DNA of 64,000 nucleotides from Branchinecta lynchi (Eukaryota; Arthropoda; Branchiopoda; Anostraca; Branchinectidae), in the NCBI GenBank assembly GCA_023053575.1, contig JAKZAP010000005.1:5456001-5520000 (forward strand). Reading direction: 5' to 3'. Under the pieces are notes generated by a model that did not search any database, was not told the DNA's origin, and saw only the letters and a program-made list of their open reading frames with translations. Position 1 is the stretch's first letter. Each line of letters begins with the position of its first letter. Position numbers and translations under genes: made by a program. Positions 1-10,240 of this stretch are shown here, in pieces.

Positions 1-345
1 CAACCGTGACAAGCTACTAAAACTAGGAATGAAAAGTTTAATTACAATTTTGATAGTTGCCACTGGACTTTAATGCCTTCCCATGTCAGGATACTAAAAC
101 AAGGAAGGAATGGTGAACTTTGAATTTGAAAAGTTGCCGACCCCTCCAAAAAATACTAAACAGAGGAAGGGAAGGGTCCAGCTTTCCAGTTTTTCGCAGC
201 ATTGAATTCTGGTGACATCATTCCTCGTTTTAATATGCCCTTCCTGGTAGTATGCCGTCCTACTTTTCTCGTGCACCATGCCCTTCCCTTCCCTTCCTGC
301 TTTTAGTCTATCCCTGTCTACTCACACTATATCGACTATATATTT
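1..345. other. Unassigned flank
   Basis: I recognise no gene here. Short runs of GGAAGG/CCTTCC (for example near 112, 160 and 285) are scattered through it, but no element ends are visible. The family B repeat begins after this stretch. Confidence 0.4.
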
Positions 346-349
346 TGGG

Positions 350-748
350 GTTTGAAAATTTCCTGCTAAATTTCCGGATTCCGGGCGAACTACTTGTCCG
401 ACAAGAAAATTAATTTTCATATTCGGATTCAACATGTCCTCCTATCCTAGAATCGAATATCTAATCAACTTCAGATACAACTTTTTCTTTTTGCAATTTT
501 TCCTGTTTTTGTCGGATTCCGGGTGAACTATACTTGTCCGGCGAGAGAATAATTTTCATATTCGGATCAGCATGTCCCCTTACCCCTAGATGAACTATCT
601 CATTATCTTTTAAAAAATATTTATTTTCGCCTCTTAATTTGAAATCCCTCCCACACCCCTAACTATACAGATTTGAGGCCTTCGAGAGTTATCTTGCACA
701 CAGACGGACGGGCAGACGTACAACTTTTACGAAGTCATAGGGATCCCC
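350..748 (-). repeat. Family B repeat fragment (B1)
   Basis: This is an inverted-orientation copy of the family B dispersed repeat. It shows the internal unit (CGGATTCCGGGCGAACTA, then TTGTCCG, then ATCTAATCAACTTCAGATA) about twice. It then reaches the 5' part of the element (microsatellite-like CAGACGGACGGGCAGACG and TCATAGGGATCCC at 736-748). A CAGGGGCG hAT-type end interrupts it at 748. The 3' terminus is not recognisable. Confidence 0.75.
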
Positions 749-935
749 AGGGGCGTCGCAAGGAGGGGGGGGGCCAGCACCCCACCCCACCTTTTTGAGA
801 TTCGGTAAGTTGAACAACTAAAGTTGTTCAACTTACTACTTACGTTTTGTAAGCAACTATTTGTAAATAGTTGTTCAATCAGATACAACTTTTATTTTTT
901 ATGATTTAGATCTCAACTTACCGAATCAACTAAAG
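749..935. mobile_element. hAT-like terminus (CAGGGGCGTCGC) with poly-G and small inverted repeats
   Basis: CAGGGGCGTCGCAAGG followed by a G-run resembles the left end of the hAT-type elements at 43336 and 17938. Behind it AAGTTGTTCAACTT occurs twice (about 829 and 933), and AACTATTTGTAAATAGTT forms a small hairpin. A matching right terminus was not found, so this is a truncated or rearranged copy. It separates two oppositely oriented family B copies. Confidence 0.45.
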
Positions 936-939
936 TTGT

Positions 940-1745
940 TCAACTTGGCGTGAGGACTCTTTGGGTCAAAGTACAGGTCAAGTTCGAAGACGGGTTCTGT
1001 AGCCCTATATTTAGGGGTGGAGAAGGGGTTTGAAATTAAGGGGGAAAATAATATTTTTTTAAATCTAATGAAGTAGTCAATATAAGGGTAACGAGACATG
1101 CTGAATCCGAGATATGATAATTATTTTCTCGCCGGACTAGTAGTTCACCCGGAATCGGGCAAAAACTGAAAATATGTGAAAAGTAAAAGTTCAATCTGAA
1201 GTTGGTTAGAGTTTGATGTAGGGTTTGATGTATTCTCTCGCCGGACAATTAGTTCGGCCATAATCCGGCCATTTGATAAGATGTTCGATATGCAGATAAG
1301 AAGACATGCTGAATACGTATATGACAATCATCTTCTCACCGGACTTACAGATCGCTCGGAATCTGGCTGAAACCGGAAAAAGTGTTAAAAGAAAAGTTTT
1401 ATCTGAAGTTGATCAGAGGTTCGATGTAGGGTAAGGAGACATACTAAATTTGTTTTCGAGCTTGAGTTTTTGCCAGAGAAGTAGTTTGTCCGGAATCCGG
1501 TCGAAACCGGAAATTTGGCAGAAGTAGCCTAAGGACGGAAGTTTTTAACAATTTCGTCAAAGCAAATACGAAGAAGACTATACGGTAAACACACATGCTG
1601 AATCCAAATCTGAACTTGGTCTTCTCAGATGATTACCATTGGCCTTAATCCGTTTCTAAGTTCAAGTCGAAGACCGAGTATCTTTCCCAGTTGTCTTGGT
1701 CAAATATTATTTTTTTGGGATCCCATCGAAACCTTTGGTCTTGTT
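940..1745 (+). repeat. Family B repeat, 5'-truncated (B2)
   Basis: The copy starts inside the 5' module (GTGAGGACTCTTTGGGTC) and carries several ~130-bp units (GACATGCTGAATCC, CTCGCCGGAC, AATCCGG). It ends at the complete family B 3' terminus, with GGGATCCCATCGAAACC followed by TTTGGTCTTGTT at about 1717-1745. Confidence 0.8.
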
Positions 1746-2188
1746 GTTAAAACATAGAGCTGTAACACTGATTGTTTTTCGGACTCCCTCCTTCTTTATT
1801 TTTTTGGCAAGGGTAGTGAAAGAAGACCCAGGCGATGTGTCTACACACCAAGTTTCTGGTAAATTCGGACACACCATATTGATTAAGTATAACGCAAATG
1901 TATTTTCAGCTCCCATGTGCCAAGTTTTATATCATCGACTAATTTTACTAAATCATGGTTGTACTGGCCACCTCTGTATACCATGCTGCCATTAATCGAC
2001 ATTGTAAAAGTTGTCCGTAGGGTAGGGAAAGAATTGTCAAGAATGATAAGTTATAATCTGGTGGTTAAATAAGGCTGTGTTCTGTCGCCAAAATTGTTCG
2101 GAATTTTTCTAAATGATGTTCCAGTGTCTATGTTAAAAATGGAGCACCTATAGTTTCTTTAGATTTATGGTTGCTATGTATGCTCCTT
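1746..2188. other. Unassigned spacer
   Basis: No convincing gene. Short frames such as 1696-1995 overlap the end of the B2 repeat and match nothing I recognise. GGAATTTTTCTAAATGATGTTCCAGTGTCTATG near 2099-2131 vaguely resembles reverse transcriptase 'FLNDVPVSM' coding sequence, so part of it may be an eroded LINE. Confidence 0.35.
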
Positions 2189-2534
2189 TTTGGGATCCCA
2201 AAACGTAAGTGACGGGACACCTATGACTTCGTAAAAGCTGTCCGTCCGTCTATAAACATGATAACTCTCGAATGAAATGGGATACTTCCTTCAAACTTGG
2301 TGAGGATTCTTTGGGTCAAAGGACAGGTCAAGTTCGTAGATTGGCTCCGTAGCCCTATATTTAGGGGTGGGAGAGGGCGTTCAAATTAAGGGGCCAACAA
2401 AATTATTTTTTAAAACTAATGACACAATCGATATAGGGGTAAGGAGGGATGCTCAGTACCTATACAAAATTATTTTCTCGACGGACAATAGTCTGCCTGG
2501 AATCCGGTCACGACAAGAAAATTTGTTAAAAATA
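2189..2534 (+). repeat. Family B repeat, 5' part (B3)
   Basis: It begins at TTTTTGGGATCCCAAAACG and contains the CACCTATGACTTCG, TGTCCGTCCGTC and GATAACTCTCGAA blocks, plus one internal unit. It is cut at about 2534 by a family A 5' end (TTTTTATGGCACTT). Confidence 0.8.
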
Positions 2535-2640
2535 ATATTTTTATGGCACTTCCAGCCTCTGGCTCAAGTGTCATATCTCGATCGCAATTCTGTCTGTCGG
2601 TCTGTCGGAAAGGATTTAGCTACAGCACTTATGTTTTACG
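2533..2640 (+). repeat. Family A 5' end fragment (A1)
   Basis: ATGGCACTTCCAGCC, a spacer and AAGTGTCATAT form a degraded version of the family A 5' hairpin. CGATCGCAATTCTGTCTGTCGG follows. The rest is lost. As in the other copies the 5' end abuts a T-run. Confidence 0.65.
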
Positions 2641-2734
2641 ATTTCACGTTCTACGACACTTTCGAATCTTCAACATAATACGGGTATGGAGCTTTTTAAA
2701 TTCACTGTCCCTACCCAGCTTATGCGTCTTGTCT

Positions 2735-3590
2735 CAAGTTCAAGTTCAAGTTCAATTTTTTTAATTTTACACAAAAATACAAATACATCGTACAAGCACT
2801 GTGGAGAACAAAAATTCGAACATGCAGTGCTTGTCAAAATTTTTACTATAATAACAACAACTACGTATCCTATAAATCTAACAAACATAATAAAACTTGT
2901 TATCTGACCTGTATAAAATGACCTGCGATCTACCAAATAATAAATAAAAACTACCCTCTTGCGAAAAATAAACAAAAATGACAAACCATTTGACATTAGT
3001 GAGCGAGAATGCGTACAGCATAAACCAACCAAACACGAAACAATCATTCAATTAACCATCCACACTCTAATAAACAAATTCTTATATAATAAATTATATT
3101 GCAAACATAACTATTATAATTTTTTAAAATTAAAAACCAGTAGTCCTTTGAGTCGGGACCTGATAAGCGATGCGATGGGCTGCCTTCCAAGCATTCTGAA
3201 ACATCCTTTTATATTTGTTTCCACACAGATGGTATTGTATATCATAGAGACAATCTGAATCTTTCACACTTAATTTTACGGAGCCGAAGGTTAGTGTTAG
3301 ATCTCGTGTCCATTTGACATGATGGCGCTAGAGATATCAGGTCCATATAAGAAAAATATGATGGACTCAAATGGCGATCTAAATTTACTTTAAAAATGAA
3401 CACTTGCAGAAAGAGCAAAAGTTGCACTGGAAGAATTAAGGAGAACACACTGTCTTTCTGTCTCAGACTTTTCCGGAAATTTACTTTGGCAAGGGATATA
3501 TCTTTTGAGAATTCGTAAAGCATTGTTTTGAAGAATCTGGGGCGAAGACGAATGAGATCTGAAAGTATTTAAATAAACAATAAATGCATA
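2735..3590 (-). pseudogene. Decayed LINE C-terminal/3' end
   Basis: On the minus strand a (TTGAAC)n-type tail lies at 2738-2760. Upstream of it, a frame around 3240-3520 reads like the C-terminal end of non-LTR ORF2 proteins (RSNTNLRLRKIKCERFRLSL), and an out-of-frame continuation follows. The reading is broken by stops and frameshifts, so it is a dead copy. The assignment to a CR1/L2/Jockey-like LINE is inferred from tail type and residue pattern. Confidence 0.5.
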
Positions 3591-3597
3591 CTTTAGG

Positions 3598-4206
3598 TAA
3601 GTAAGTAAGTAAGTAATTTATTTATAAGCCGCCGTTTTCAGAAAGGTGTGACTGAAATAAAAAATAATACAAAGATCGCATTGCTGGATAAGGGAGTAAA
3701 TTTTTTAGTCTGTTCATAGCACAAGATACTTTTACCCGTATGTTATTCACATGCAATTTCCATGATAAATTCTGATCAAACACTACTTCCAAATACCGAA
3801 TAGATTCTACCCTAGCGAACTAAAAAGTAGTACCATCACCACAAGGGACAGGAATGGGCTTCAGGTCTCGAAACTTGCAGCCTATCCGACTATACACTAT
3901 CAATTTTGTTTTCTTTTTATTCAACGTAAGTTTGTTAGCAGATAACCATTTCATTAAAAGTTAAAAAGAAGAAATGAGGTTAGATTCCAGTTCACCTTGG
4001 TTAGAGGCTGAAACAGATGCTGCTGTGCCGTCTGCGAATTGAGTGTTAATTTTTGATGAATCAGAAACAGAAATTTCATTCTGATCATTTACATATATTA
4101 AAAATAGCAAAGGGCCCAAAACTGAGCCTTGTGGAATTCCAACAGCAAGCAAGGTTATCTTTTCAGACGAGGAATTACCCAGTTTAACTATCCAGTCTCT
4201 ATCCAC
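3598..4206 (-). pseudogene. LINE reverse transcriptase fragment with (TTAC)n tail
   Basis: The minus-strand frame shows RT motifs GIPQGSVLGPLLFLIYVND and, downstream, QFADG in place of the catalytic F/YADD. After a stop, the thumb-region sequence KWLSANKLTLNKKKTKLIVY follows at about 3960-3890. The 3' end is a (TTAC)n tail, seen on the + strand as GTAAGTAAGTAAGTAA at 3598-3615. The copy is 5'-truncated. The Asp-to-Gly change and stops make it inactive. CR1/L2-like LINEs commonly carry such short 3' repeats. Confidence 0.8.
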
Positions 4207-4561
4207 AATTAGCTGCGTCGTTGCGAGCCCCCCGCGGAACGGCGATGGAAAAGCCCCATGCTAGAATAGCTGAAATTATGTAACTGGCTAGTCAGTTCCA
4301 CCGACATCTGTACACTACGCATTTAGGCACACCACCAATTTATCCAGAAAACGCACCAGCTGCATGGCACCAGAATTCTTGTCCGCAGAAGGCGCCAAAT
4401 GGCGGTTTGTCGCCACGCCAATGGTTTTTCGGTGCGCCACCGCCGAAAATAATAGCGGCACAGCATTGGGGTCGAAACTCTTGACACAACTTTGTTAGGA
4501 CACGGCCTATGCCCAGAAGGACAAAGGAAAGTTAACAGGTTTTGAAGAACTTTCAAGGGCT
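4207..4561. repeat. Dispersed repeat with GGCGCCACCGCCGAAAA motif
   Basis: The segment contains GGTTTTTCGGTGCGCCACCG near 4427-4446. A related stretch occurs at 16660-16800 (TTTTTTCGGCGCTCCGCCG). The pair suggests a GC-rich dispersed repeat of unknown class. I see no gene. Confidence 0.4.
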
Positions 4562-5577
4562 TTTTGGGATCCCAAAACGTAAGTGGAGGGATACCTATGA
4601 CATCGCAAAAGTTGTCCGTCTGTCCGCCCGTCTGTCCGTCTGTCCGCCCGTCTGTCCGTCTGTCCGCACGATAACTCTCAAAGGGACTGAGATTTTTTGA
4701 TGAAACTTGGTGGGAAGTTCGAAGATGGGCTTTGTAGCCCTATATTTGAAGGTGGGGGAGGGGTTTCAATTTAAGGGACGAACAAAAATATTTTTTGAAA
4801 GCTATTGAGTTAGTTGATTTAGAGGTAAGGAGACATGCTGACTTGGAATATGAAATTTATTTTCTCCCCTGACAAATAGTTCACCTGGGATCCGGCAAAA
4901 CCGGAAAATTTGTGAAAAGTAAAAGTTTAATATGAAGTTGGTTAGAGGTTCGATTTAGGGACAAGGAGACGGCTGAGTCCGAATATAAAATTTTCTCGCG
5001 CGCCGGACAATTACTTCGGCCGGAATGCGGCCAAAACCGGAGAATCTGTTAAAAGTAAAAGTTCGATTTAAATTCGATAAGATGTTCTATTTGCGGGTAA
5101 GGAGACACGCTGAATTGGCATATGACAATCATTTTCTCACCGGATGTATAGATTGCTCGGAATCCGGCTGAAACCGGAAAATTTGTTAAAAGTAAAAGTT
5201 TAATCTAAAGTTGATTAGAGGTTGGATGTAGGTGTAAGGAGACATGTTGAATTCGTTTTTGAGCTTTAGTTTTTTGCCAGACAAGTAGTTTGTCCAGAAT
5301 CCGGCCGAAACCTGAAGTTGGGCAGAAGTAAGGAAGGAAGGAGATACGACGTAGGCTATAGGGTAAACCATATGCTGAATCCGTATTTGAATATTTGACA
5401 GCGCAAAACGGATATCTGAATATATCTGAACTTGCTGAAACTCAGCTGGCGTATCCGGTTTGCACTGTCAAATACGAGCTTGGTCTTCTCATTATTATTA
5501 CCATTGGCTTTAACCTGTTTTTATGGCACTTGGCCGAACACTTGCCCTTCGGCCAAGTGCCATATAGCGATTGCAAT

Positions 5578-5672
5578 TTCTGTCCGTCCGTCGGTCTGTC
5601 GGTCTGTCGGTCTGTCGGTCTGTCGGTCTGTCGGTCTGTCGGTCTGTCGGTCTGTCGGTCTGTCGGTCTGTC
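5578..5672. repeat. (TGTCGGTC)n microsatellite
   Basis: About ten to eleven near-perfect copies of the 8-mer TGTCGGTC lie directly behind the family A 5' hairpin. Frames through it produce repetitive peptides (for example SVGLSVCR) with no gene support. Confidence 0.95.
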
Positions 5673-5689
5673 CAGGTTTTGCTAGTTCG

Positions 5690-7725
5690 GGCACTTCCAC
5701 ATAAGCTAGGACGATAAAACTTGGCAGGCATATCAGGGACCCCAAATGATTAAGTTGGAAATAGTCACTTCCCCGATCCGAGCACCGTGGGGGGAGTGGA
5801 GGGAGGGGGAATCCAGAATCTTGAGGTATTTTTAACTTTTGAACGGGTGATCGGATCTCGATGAAACTTGATATTTGGAACGACCTCATGCCTCAGACGA
5901 CCCACTTAAAATCCGGACCGGATCCGGTGACTTTTGGGGGAAGCTGGAGGGGGCAACCGGAAATCTTGGGAAACACTATGAGTGGAGGGATCGAGATGAA
6001 ACTTGGTGGGAAGACACCTAGCAAACACTAGATACATCATTGACATAACCGAGCCGATTCGGGCACTGTGGGGGGAGTGGAGGGAGGGGGAATCCGGAAC
6101 ATTGAGGTATTTATAACTTTTGAACGGGTGATCGGATCTCGACGGAACTTGATATTTGGAAAGACCTCATGCCTCAGACGACCTATTTAAAATCCGGACC
6201 GGATCCGGTGACTTTTGGGGGGAGCTGGAGGGGGCAACCGGAAATCTTGGGAAACGCTATGAGTGGAGGGATCGAGATGAAACTTGGTGGGAAGACACCT
6301 AGCAAAAACTAGATACATCATTGACATAACCGAGCCGATTCGGTTACTGTGGGGGGAGTGGAGGGAGGGGGAATCCGGAATCTTGAGGTATTTTTAACTT
6401 TTCAACGGGTGATCGGATCTCGATGGAACTTGATATTTGGAAAGACCTCATACCTCAGACGACCCACTTAAAATCTGGACCGGATCCGGTGACTTTTGGG
6501 GGGAGCTGCAGGGGGCAACCGGAAATCTTGGGAAACGCTATGAGTGGAGGGATCGAGATGAAACTTGGTGTGAAGACACCTAGCAAACACTAGATACATC
6601 ATTGACATAACCGAGCCGATTCGGGCACTGTGGGGGGAGTGGAGGGAGGGGGAATCCGGAATCTTGAGGTATTTATAACTTTTGAACGGGTGATCGGATC
6701 TCGATGGAACTTGATATTTGGAAAGACCTCATGCCTCAGACGACCCACTTAAAATCCGGACCGGATCCGGTGACTTTTGGGGGGAGCTGGAGGAGGCAAC
6801 CGGAAATCTTGGGAAACGCTATGAGTGGAGGGGTCGAGATGAAACTTGGTGGGAAGACACCTAGCAAACACTAGATACATCATTGACATGACCGAGCCGA
6901 TTCGGGCACTGTCGGGGGAGTGGAGGGAGGGGGAATCCGGAACCTTGAGGTATTTATAACTTTTGAACGGGTGACCGGATCTCGATGAAACTTGATATTT
7001 GGAACGGCCTCATGCCTCAGCGGCCCACTTAAAATACGGACCAGATCCGGTGACTTTTGGGGGGAGCTGGAGGGGGCAACCGGAAATCTTGGGAAACGCT
7101 ATGAGTGGAGGGATCGAGATGAAACTTGGTGTGAAGACACCTAGCAAACACTAGATACATCATTGACATAACCGAGCCAATTCGGGCACTGTGGGGGGAG
7201 TGGAGGGAGGGGGAATCCGGAATCTTGAGGTATTTATAACTTTTGAACGGGTGATCGGATCTCGATGGAACTTGATATTTGGAAAGGCCTCATACCTCAG
7301 ACGACCCACTTAAAATCCGGACCGGATCCGGTGACTTTTGGGGGAGCTGGAGGGGTTAACCGGAAATCTTGGGAAACGCTATGAGTGGAGGGATCGAGAT
7401 GAAACTTGGTGGGAAGACACCTAGCAAACACTAGATACATCATTGACATGACCGAGCCGATTCGGGCACTGTTGGGGGAGTGGAGGGAAGGGGAATCCGG
7501 AATTTTGAGGTATTTATAACTTTTGAACGGGGGACCGGATCTCGATGAAACTTGATATTTGGAAAGACCTCATGCCTCAGACGACCCACTTAAAATCCGG
7601 ACCGGATCCGGTGACTTTTGGGGGGAGCTGGAGGGGAGAACCGGAAATATTGGAAAACGCTATCGAGATGAAACTTGGTGGGAAGACACCTAGCAAACAC
7701 TAGATATATCATTGACATAACCGAG
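5690..7725 (+). repeat. 281-bp tandem array (about seven units)
   Basis: The landmark GATCCGGTGAC recurs at about 5921, 6202, 6483, 6764, 7044, 7325 and 7605, a period of 280-281 bp. Units are very similar. Each contains two GATG(A/G)AACTTG motifs, one GGGGGAGTGGAGGGAGGGGGAA block and ATCCGGACCGGATCCGG. The low divergence suggests recent amplification or homogenisation. Related, more diverged units occur at 10.9-14.5, 25.3-25.6 and 54.5-54.7 kb. Confidence 0.95.
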
Positions 7726-7887
7726 CCGTGCCTACTCGTAACAAGTGCCATATGAGCTCGTAGCTCTTGTTAAATGTTAAAAGTAAAATTGCTTAAGAAG
7801 TCTGTTGAAAACCGAATATCTACAAGACCGAATTGTCGGGAGCAAATATTAAAATTTTGGGATCCCATCGAAACCTTTGGTCTTGTT

Positions 7888-8070
7888 ATTCTCGATACCG
7901 AAATGGATGGAAACTATATCTCCGTTGTTGCCTTGTGTTCTAGAGCAGAACTGTTCTAGAGTAACACTCAGGTTTAGTGTTTTTGCTACCGTTTTAACAC
8001 CGAAGTTTCCGACTCTTTGGAATATCCCATAGTTCTATAGTCCTTAAGACTATAATTTCCCAAACTCGCG
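7888..8070. other. Unassigned spacer after B4
   Basis: I recognise no gene or repeat terminus. It contains a small inverted repeat around TTCTAGAGCAGAACTGTTCTAGA (7938-7960). Confidence 0.35.
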
Positions 8071-8345
8071 TCTTTCCAAAGATCAAGTTTCATTAAGATC
8101 CGATCACCCGTTCGAAAGTAATGCATGCCACTAAATTCCAGATTCCGGTTCCCCTCCCTCCCCCCACGATGGTCGGATCGAGCAAGTGACTATTTCCAAG
8201 TTAGTTTGGTCGGGTCCCTAATATGCCTGCCAAGTTTCATCGTCCTAGCACATCTGTAAGTACCCTAACTCGCGATTACCGGACTAACCGACCGACCGAC
8301 GGAAAAGTGATCGGTATATGGCACTTGGCCGGAAGGCAAGTGCCA
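8070..8345 (-). repeat. Family A 5' fragment in inverse orientation (A3)
   Basis: Reading the minus strand from 8345, the 5' hairpin ATGGCACTTGCC/GGCCAAGTGCCATAT is intact. A GGTCGGTCGGTTAG microsatellite remnant and one A-type unit (GGACGATGAAACTTGGCAGG, TGGGGGGAGGGAGGGG) follow. The 5' flank on that strand ends in GTTTTT, as for A2 and A1. Confidence 0.8.
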
Positions 8346-8529
8346 TAAAAACGGATTTACGAAGAAGGGTTTTCTTGATTAAGGGCTACTCGTGATACAA
8401 TTTCTCAGTCTCAATCCAAGCGCAGAAATGTAACGATAAATCTCACAGCAATCACGAATAGCGATGTCTATAGTAACCAGTAGACGGCAGCACTCTCGGA
8501 CTCCTAGGAAAGGCTATTTTTTTCTGTAA

Positions 8530-8885
8530 TTTTCTTCTTTTAATTACCTTAAGGAGATAGTGTGTCTACCATGCCATGGTAGATGCCATGCCATGAAATC
8601 GTACATTTTCCGCAAATCGGGATTGGCGTTTACCTTCAACTTGATGGAAGATCATTCGTTAGTGGATTTTTCTTGTCAGTTTGTTATGTCTACATTCTTC
8701 TTTCTTCTTCTTCTTTTTTCCCTCCTTCTTTTTCTTTCTTTTTTGATTTCTTTGGTTTGTTTCCCTTAAGACTATATGAATAAAGAATAAGCCCCGCTCA
8801 TTGCCAGGCCTTATGTTAGGCCTTACTGTGGGGCCATAAAGAGTTTCATTTTTATGAATAAACTGAAACTGAAACTGAGACCTTC
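8530..8885 (+). repeat. LINE-type 3' UTR with (AACTGA)n tail
   Basis: A pyrimidine-rich stretch (8695-8765) is followed by GAATAAAGAATAAGCCCC, a GGCCTTATGTTAGGCCTTA hairpin and a tail AATAAACTGAAACTGAAACTGAG. Short tandem tails of this kind mark 3' ends of non-LTR elements. No reverse transcriptase frame is attached, so the copy is 5'-truncated. Class assignment is by tail structure only. Confidence 0.55.
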
Positions 8886-9090
8886 TAGAGCTAACGTGCT
8901 AACAGACGAATAGGGCAGACTGACAACTTTGAAGATGTCATAGGTATCCGAAGTTAACGTTTTGGTATCCCACAAACAGACGTTAGAAATGGTTAAGAGG
9001 AATTTCTAAGGTCACTGTTGAGTTCAGAGATACGACCAATTACTAGGAGTAATTTTTTGTAAATAAGGCAATTGAAAAATTAAGTTATTT
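8886..9090. other. Spacer with a remnant of a family B 5' end
   Basis: GTCATAGGTATCCGAAGTTAACGTTTTGG near 8937-8966 is an eroded inverse copy of the family B 5' terminus. Nothing else is recognisable apart from an A/T run at 9089-9101. Confidence 0.45.
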
Positions 9091-9099
9091 TTTTTTTTT

Positions 9100-9665
9100 T
9101 AACAAAATCAGTATGAATGCATTCCCCGTGTTCTCCGCCAGGAGGGTAACAGTCCCCATGAAGTGACTCTCTATCCTCGTTGCTCCCCTCGACTCCGTTA
9201 CGAGTCCCGGCTAATGGCAAGAGTACGCCTATAGGCGTATTCTCGCGGTTCCCCGAGGACTCCACTTGAGGAGTCCCCGCGTTTTTGTTTGTCCCGGGGA
9301 CTCACTCCCCGTATTCTCCCGAGTCCCCACTGGCGGGGAATGCTCCCATTATCATCACGATCATCGAAAAAAAAACTCCCTTTCAAACTCAGAGTGGAAT
9401 CAATTTTTGCTGATGTTGGTGCAATGTAAAACTAATAAACAACCAGAATAAAAAAAAATTAAAATAAATTGGATCGGACTAATTTTGTCAACGGCATATT
9501 TGTTTTTAGAAGAAAATCCATTTTGGAAGCATTCACCGTGTTCACGTTGTTTTCCGTACGCGGAGTCCGCGTGGAGTGACTCCCTCTATTCTCGCCGTTC
9601 ATTTCGATTCCCCAAGGAGTCCTCGGGGAACGGCGAGAATACGCCTTATAGCCTAATAACACTTT
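9100..9665. repeat. GGACTCC-rich dispersed repeats (two copies)
   Basis: Two related blocks, about 9110-9350 and 9525-9660, share GTGTTC, GAGTGACTC, CGAGGACTCC and GGCGAGAATACGCCTATAG-like strings with internal palindromes. A related sequence (TTTCCGTACGC, GGACTC) appears at 39970-40110. No coding sense; probably a foldback or dispersed element of unknown class. Confidence 0.5.
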
Positions 9666-9829
9666 TCAGGTGTCTAGACACACTGGATGAGACAGAAATG
9701 AAGTATGAACGTACGATCGAAGAGGGACTGCTCTTCCGTATCAATTACTTGTAAAAAGAAATATGATACTCATCGTCGACTATTGCCCGGAACCTTAAAA
9801 ATGTAAATTGAGCTACCGAGCGTATATGG

Positions 9830-10060
9830 CAAAATCGGGTGGTGCACACAACTATATAAGGACGTAAGGTGATCGCGGTCTCTCCCTTCCTCCCCCCTAC
9901 CCCCCCCCCCCCCCCCCCCCCCCGATGGTCGGATCCTGGAAGGAAGGTGTCTCACAGCATTGTTTTGCGTTCTCTATACGCCTACCAAGTTTGTCCGAAG
10001 TAGCAATATATGGACAGAGGGACAGACTGGCAGGCATTATTATCGCTATACGGCATCCGA
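9830..10060. repeat. Degenerate family A-like segment with long poly-C
   Basis: A run of about 25 C (9899-9923) is followed by GATGGTCGGATCC and, further on, CCTACCAAGTTTGTCC and GGACAGAGGGACAGAC. These are similar in order to an inverse family A segment, but strongly diverged. The homopolymer is likely polymorphic or an assembly risk. Confidence 0.4.
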
Positions 10061-10159
10061 GTAGAACACTGCAAGTGCCGCAAAACAATATCAGGTATAC
10101 CGTCAGCCGAAAGAAAATAATTACGATTACGACTTTCGCTTTAAAGTTTAACCGAAAAG

Positions 10160-10240
10160 GGCTAGGATGAGACAATCTAGTTACCAATCACTCACTCATA
10201 AATTGGCCTAAAGACCCGCTGAAAATGCGTTACTTCGTTA
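10160..10240 (+). repeat. Left half of a host repeat carrying B5
   Basis: AATCTAGTTACCAATCACTCACTC through AAAATGCGTTACTTCGTT matches 28618-28687 closely. The right half continues at 14867-14942. The two halves together reproduce the uninterrupted paralogous sequence at 28618-28765, so B5 inserted here. Confidence 0.75.

Larger units (their letters stand above)
5521..7771 (+). mobile_element. Family A element (A2) nested in B4
   Basis: The 5' hairpin arms ATGGCACTTGGCC (5523-5535) and GGCCAAGTGCCAT (5551-5563) are followed by a TGTCGGTC microsatellite and a 281-bp tandem array. Near 7744 AAGTGCCATAT recurs, inverted relative to the first arm. Then come the hairpin GAGCT-CGT-AGCTC and terminal CTTGTT at 7771. 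The layout resembles DINE-1/HINE-type non-autonomous Helentrons. No Rep or helicase frame is present. Confidence 0.8.
4562..7887 (+). mobile_element. Family B element (B4) interrupted by family A element
   Basis: The 5' palindrome TTTTGGGATCCCAAAA is at 4562-4577. ACGTAAGTGGAGGGATACC, a TGTCCGTC/TGTCCGCC microsatellite (4612-4668) and three or four ~130-bp units follow. Near 5500-5520 the 3' domain (ATTGGCTTTAACCTGTTTTT) is interrupted by a family A element. After 7771 the domain resumes and ends with GGGATCCCATCGAAACC and TTTGGTCTTGTT at 7887. It has no coding capacity, so it is presumably non-autonomous. Confidence 0.85.

Noticed and set aside
2670..3047. 125-codon minus-strand hydrophobic frame
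   Set aside because: It overlaps a LINE 3' UTR and its TTGAAC tail; the hydrophobicity is from AT-rich codons.
3600..3615. Splice donors in GTAAGTAAGTAAGTAA
   Set aside because: It is the tetranucleotide tail of a LINE, not a splice signal.
5395..5889. Open frames of 90-122 codons across the TGTCGGTC array
   Set aside because: They translate a simple 8-bp repeat (SVGLSVCR, TDRPTDRQ) on both strands and in several frames. No gene evidence.
5690..7725. CRISPR-like regular repeats
   Set aside because: The repeat unit is contiguous over 281 bp, without unique spacers, and lies in an animal genome.
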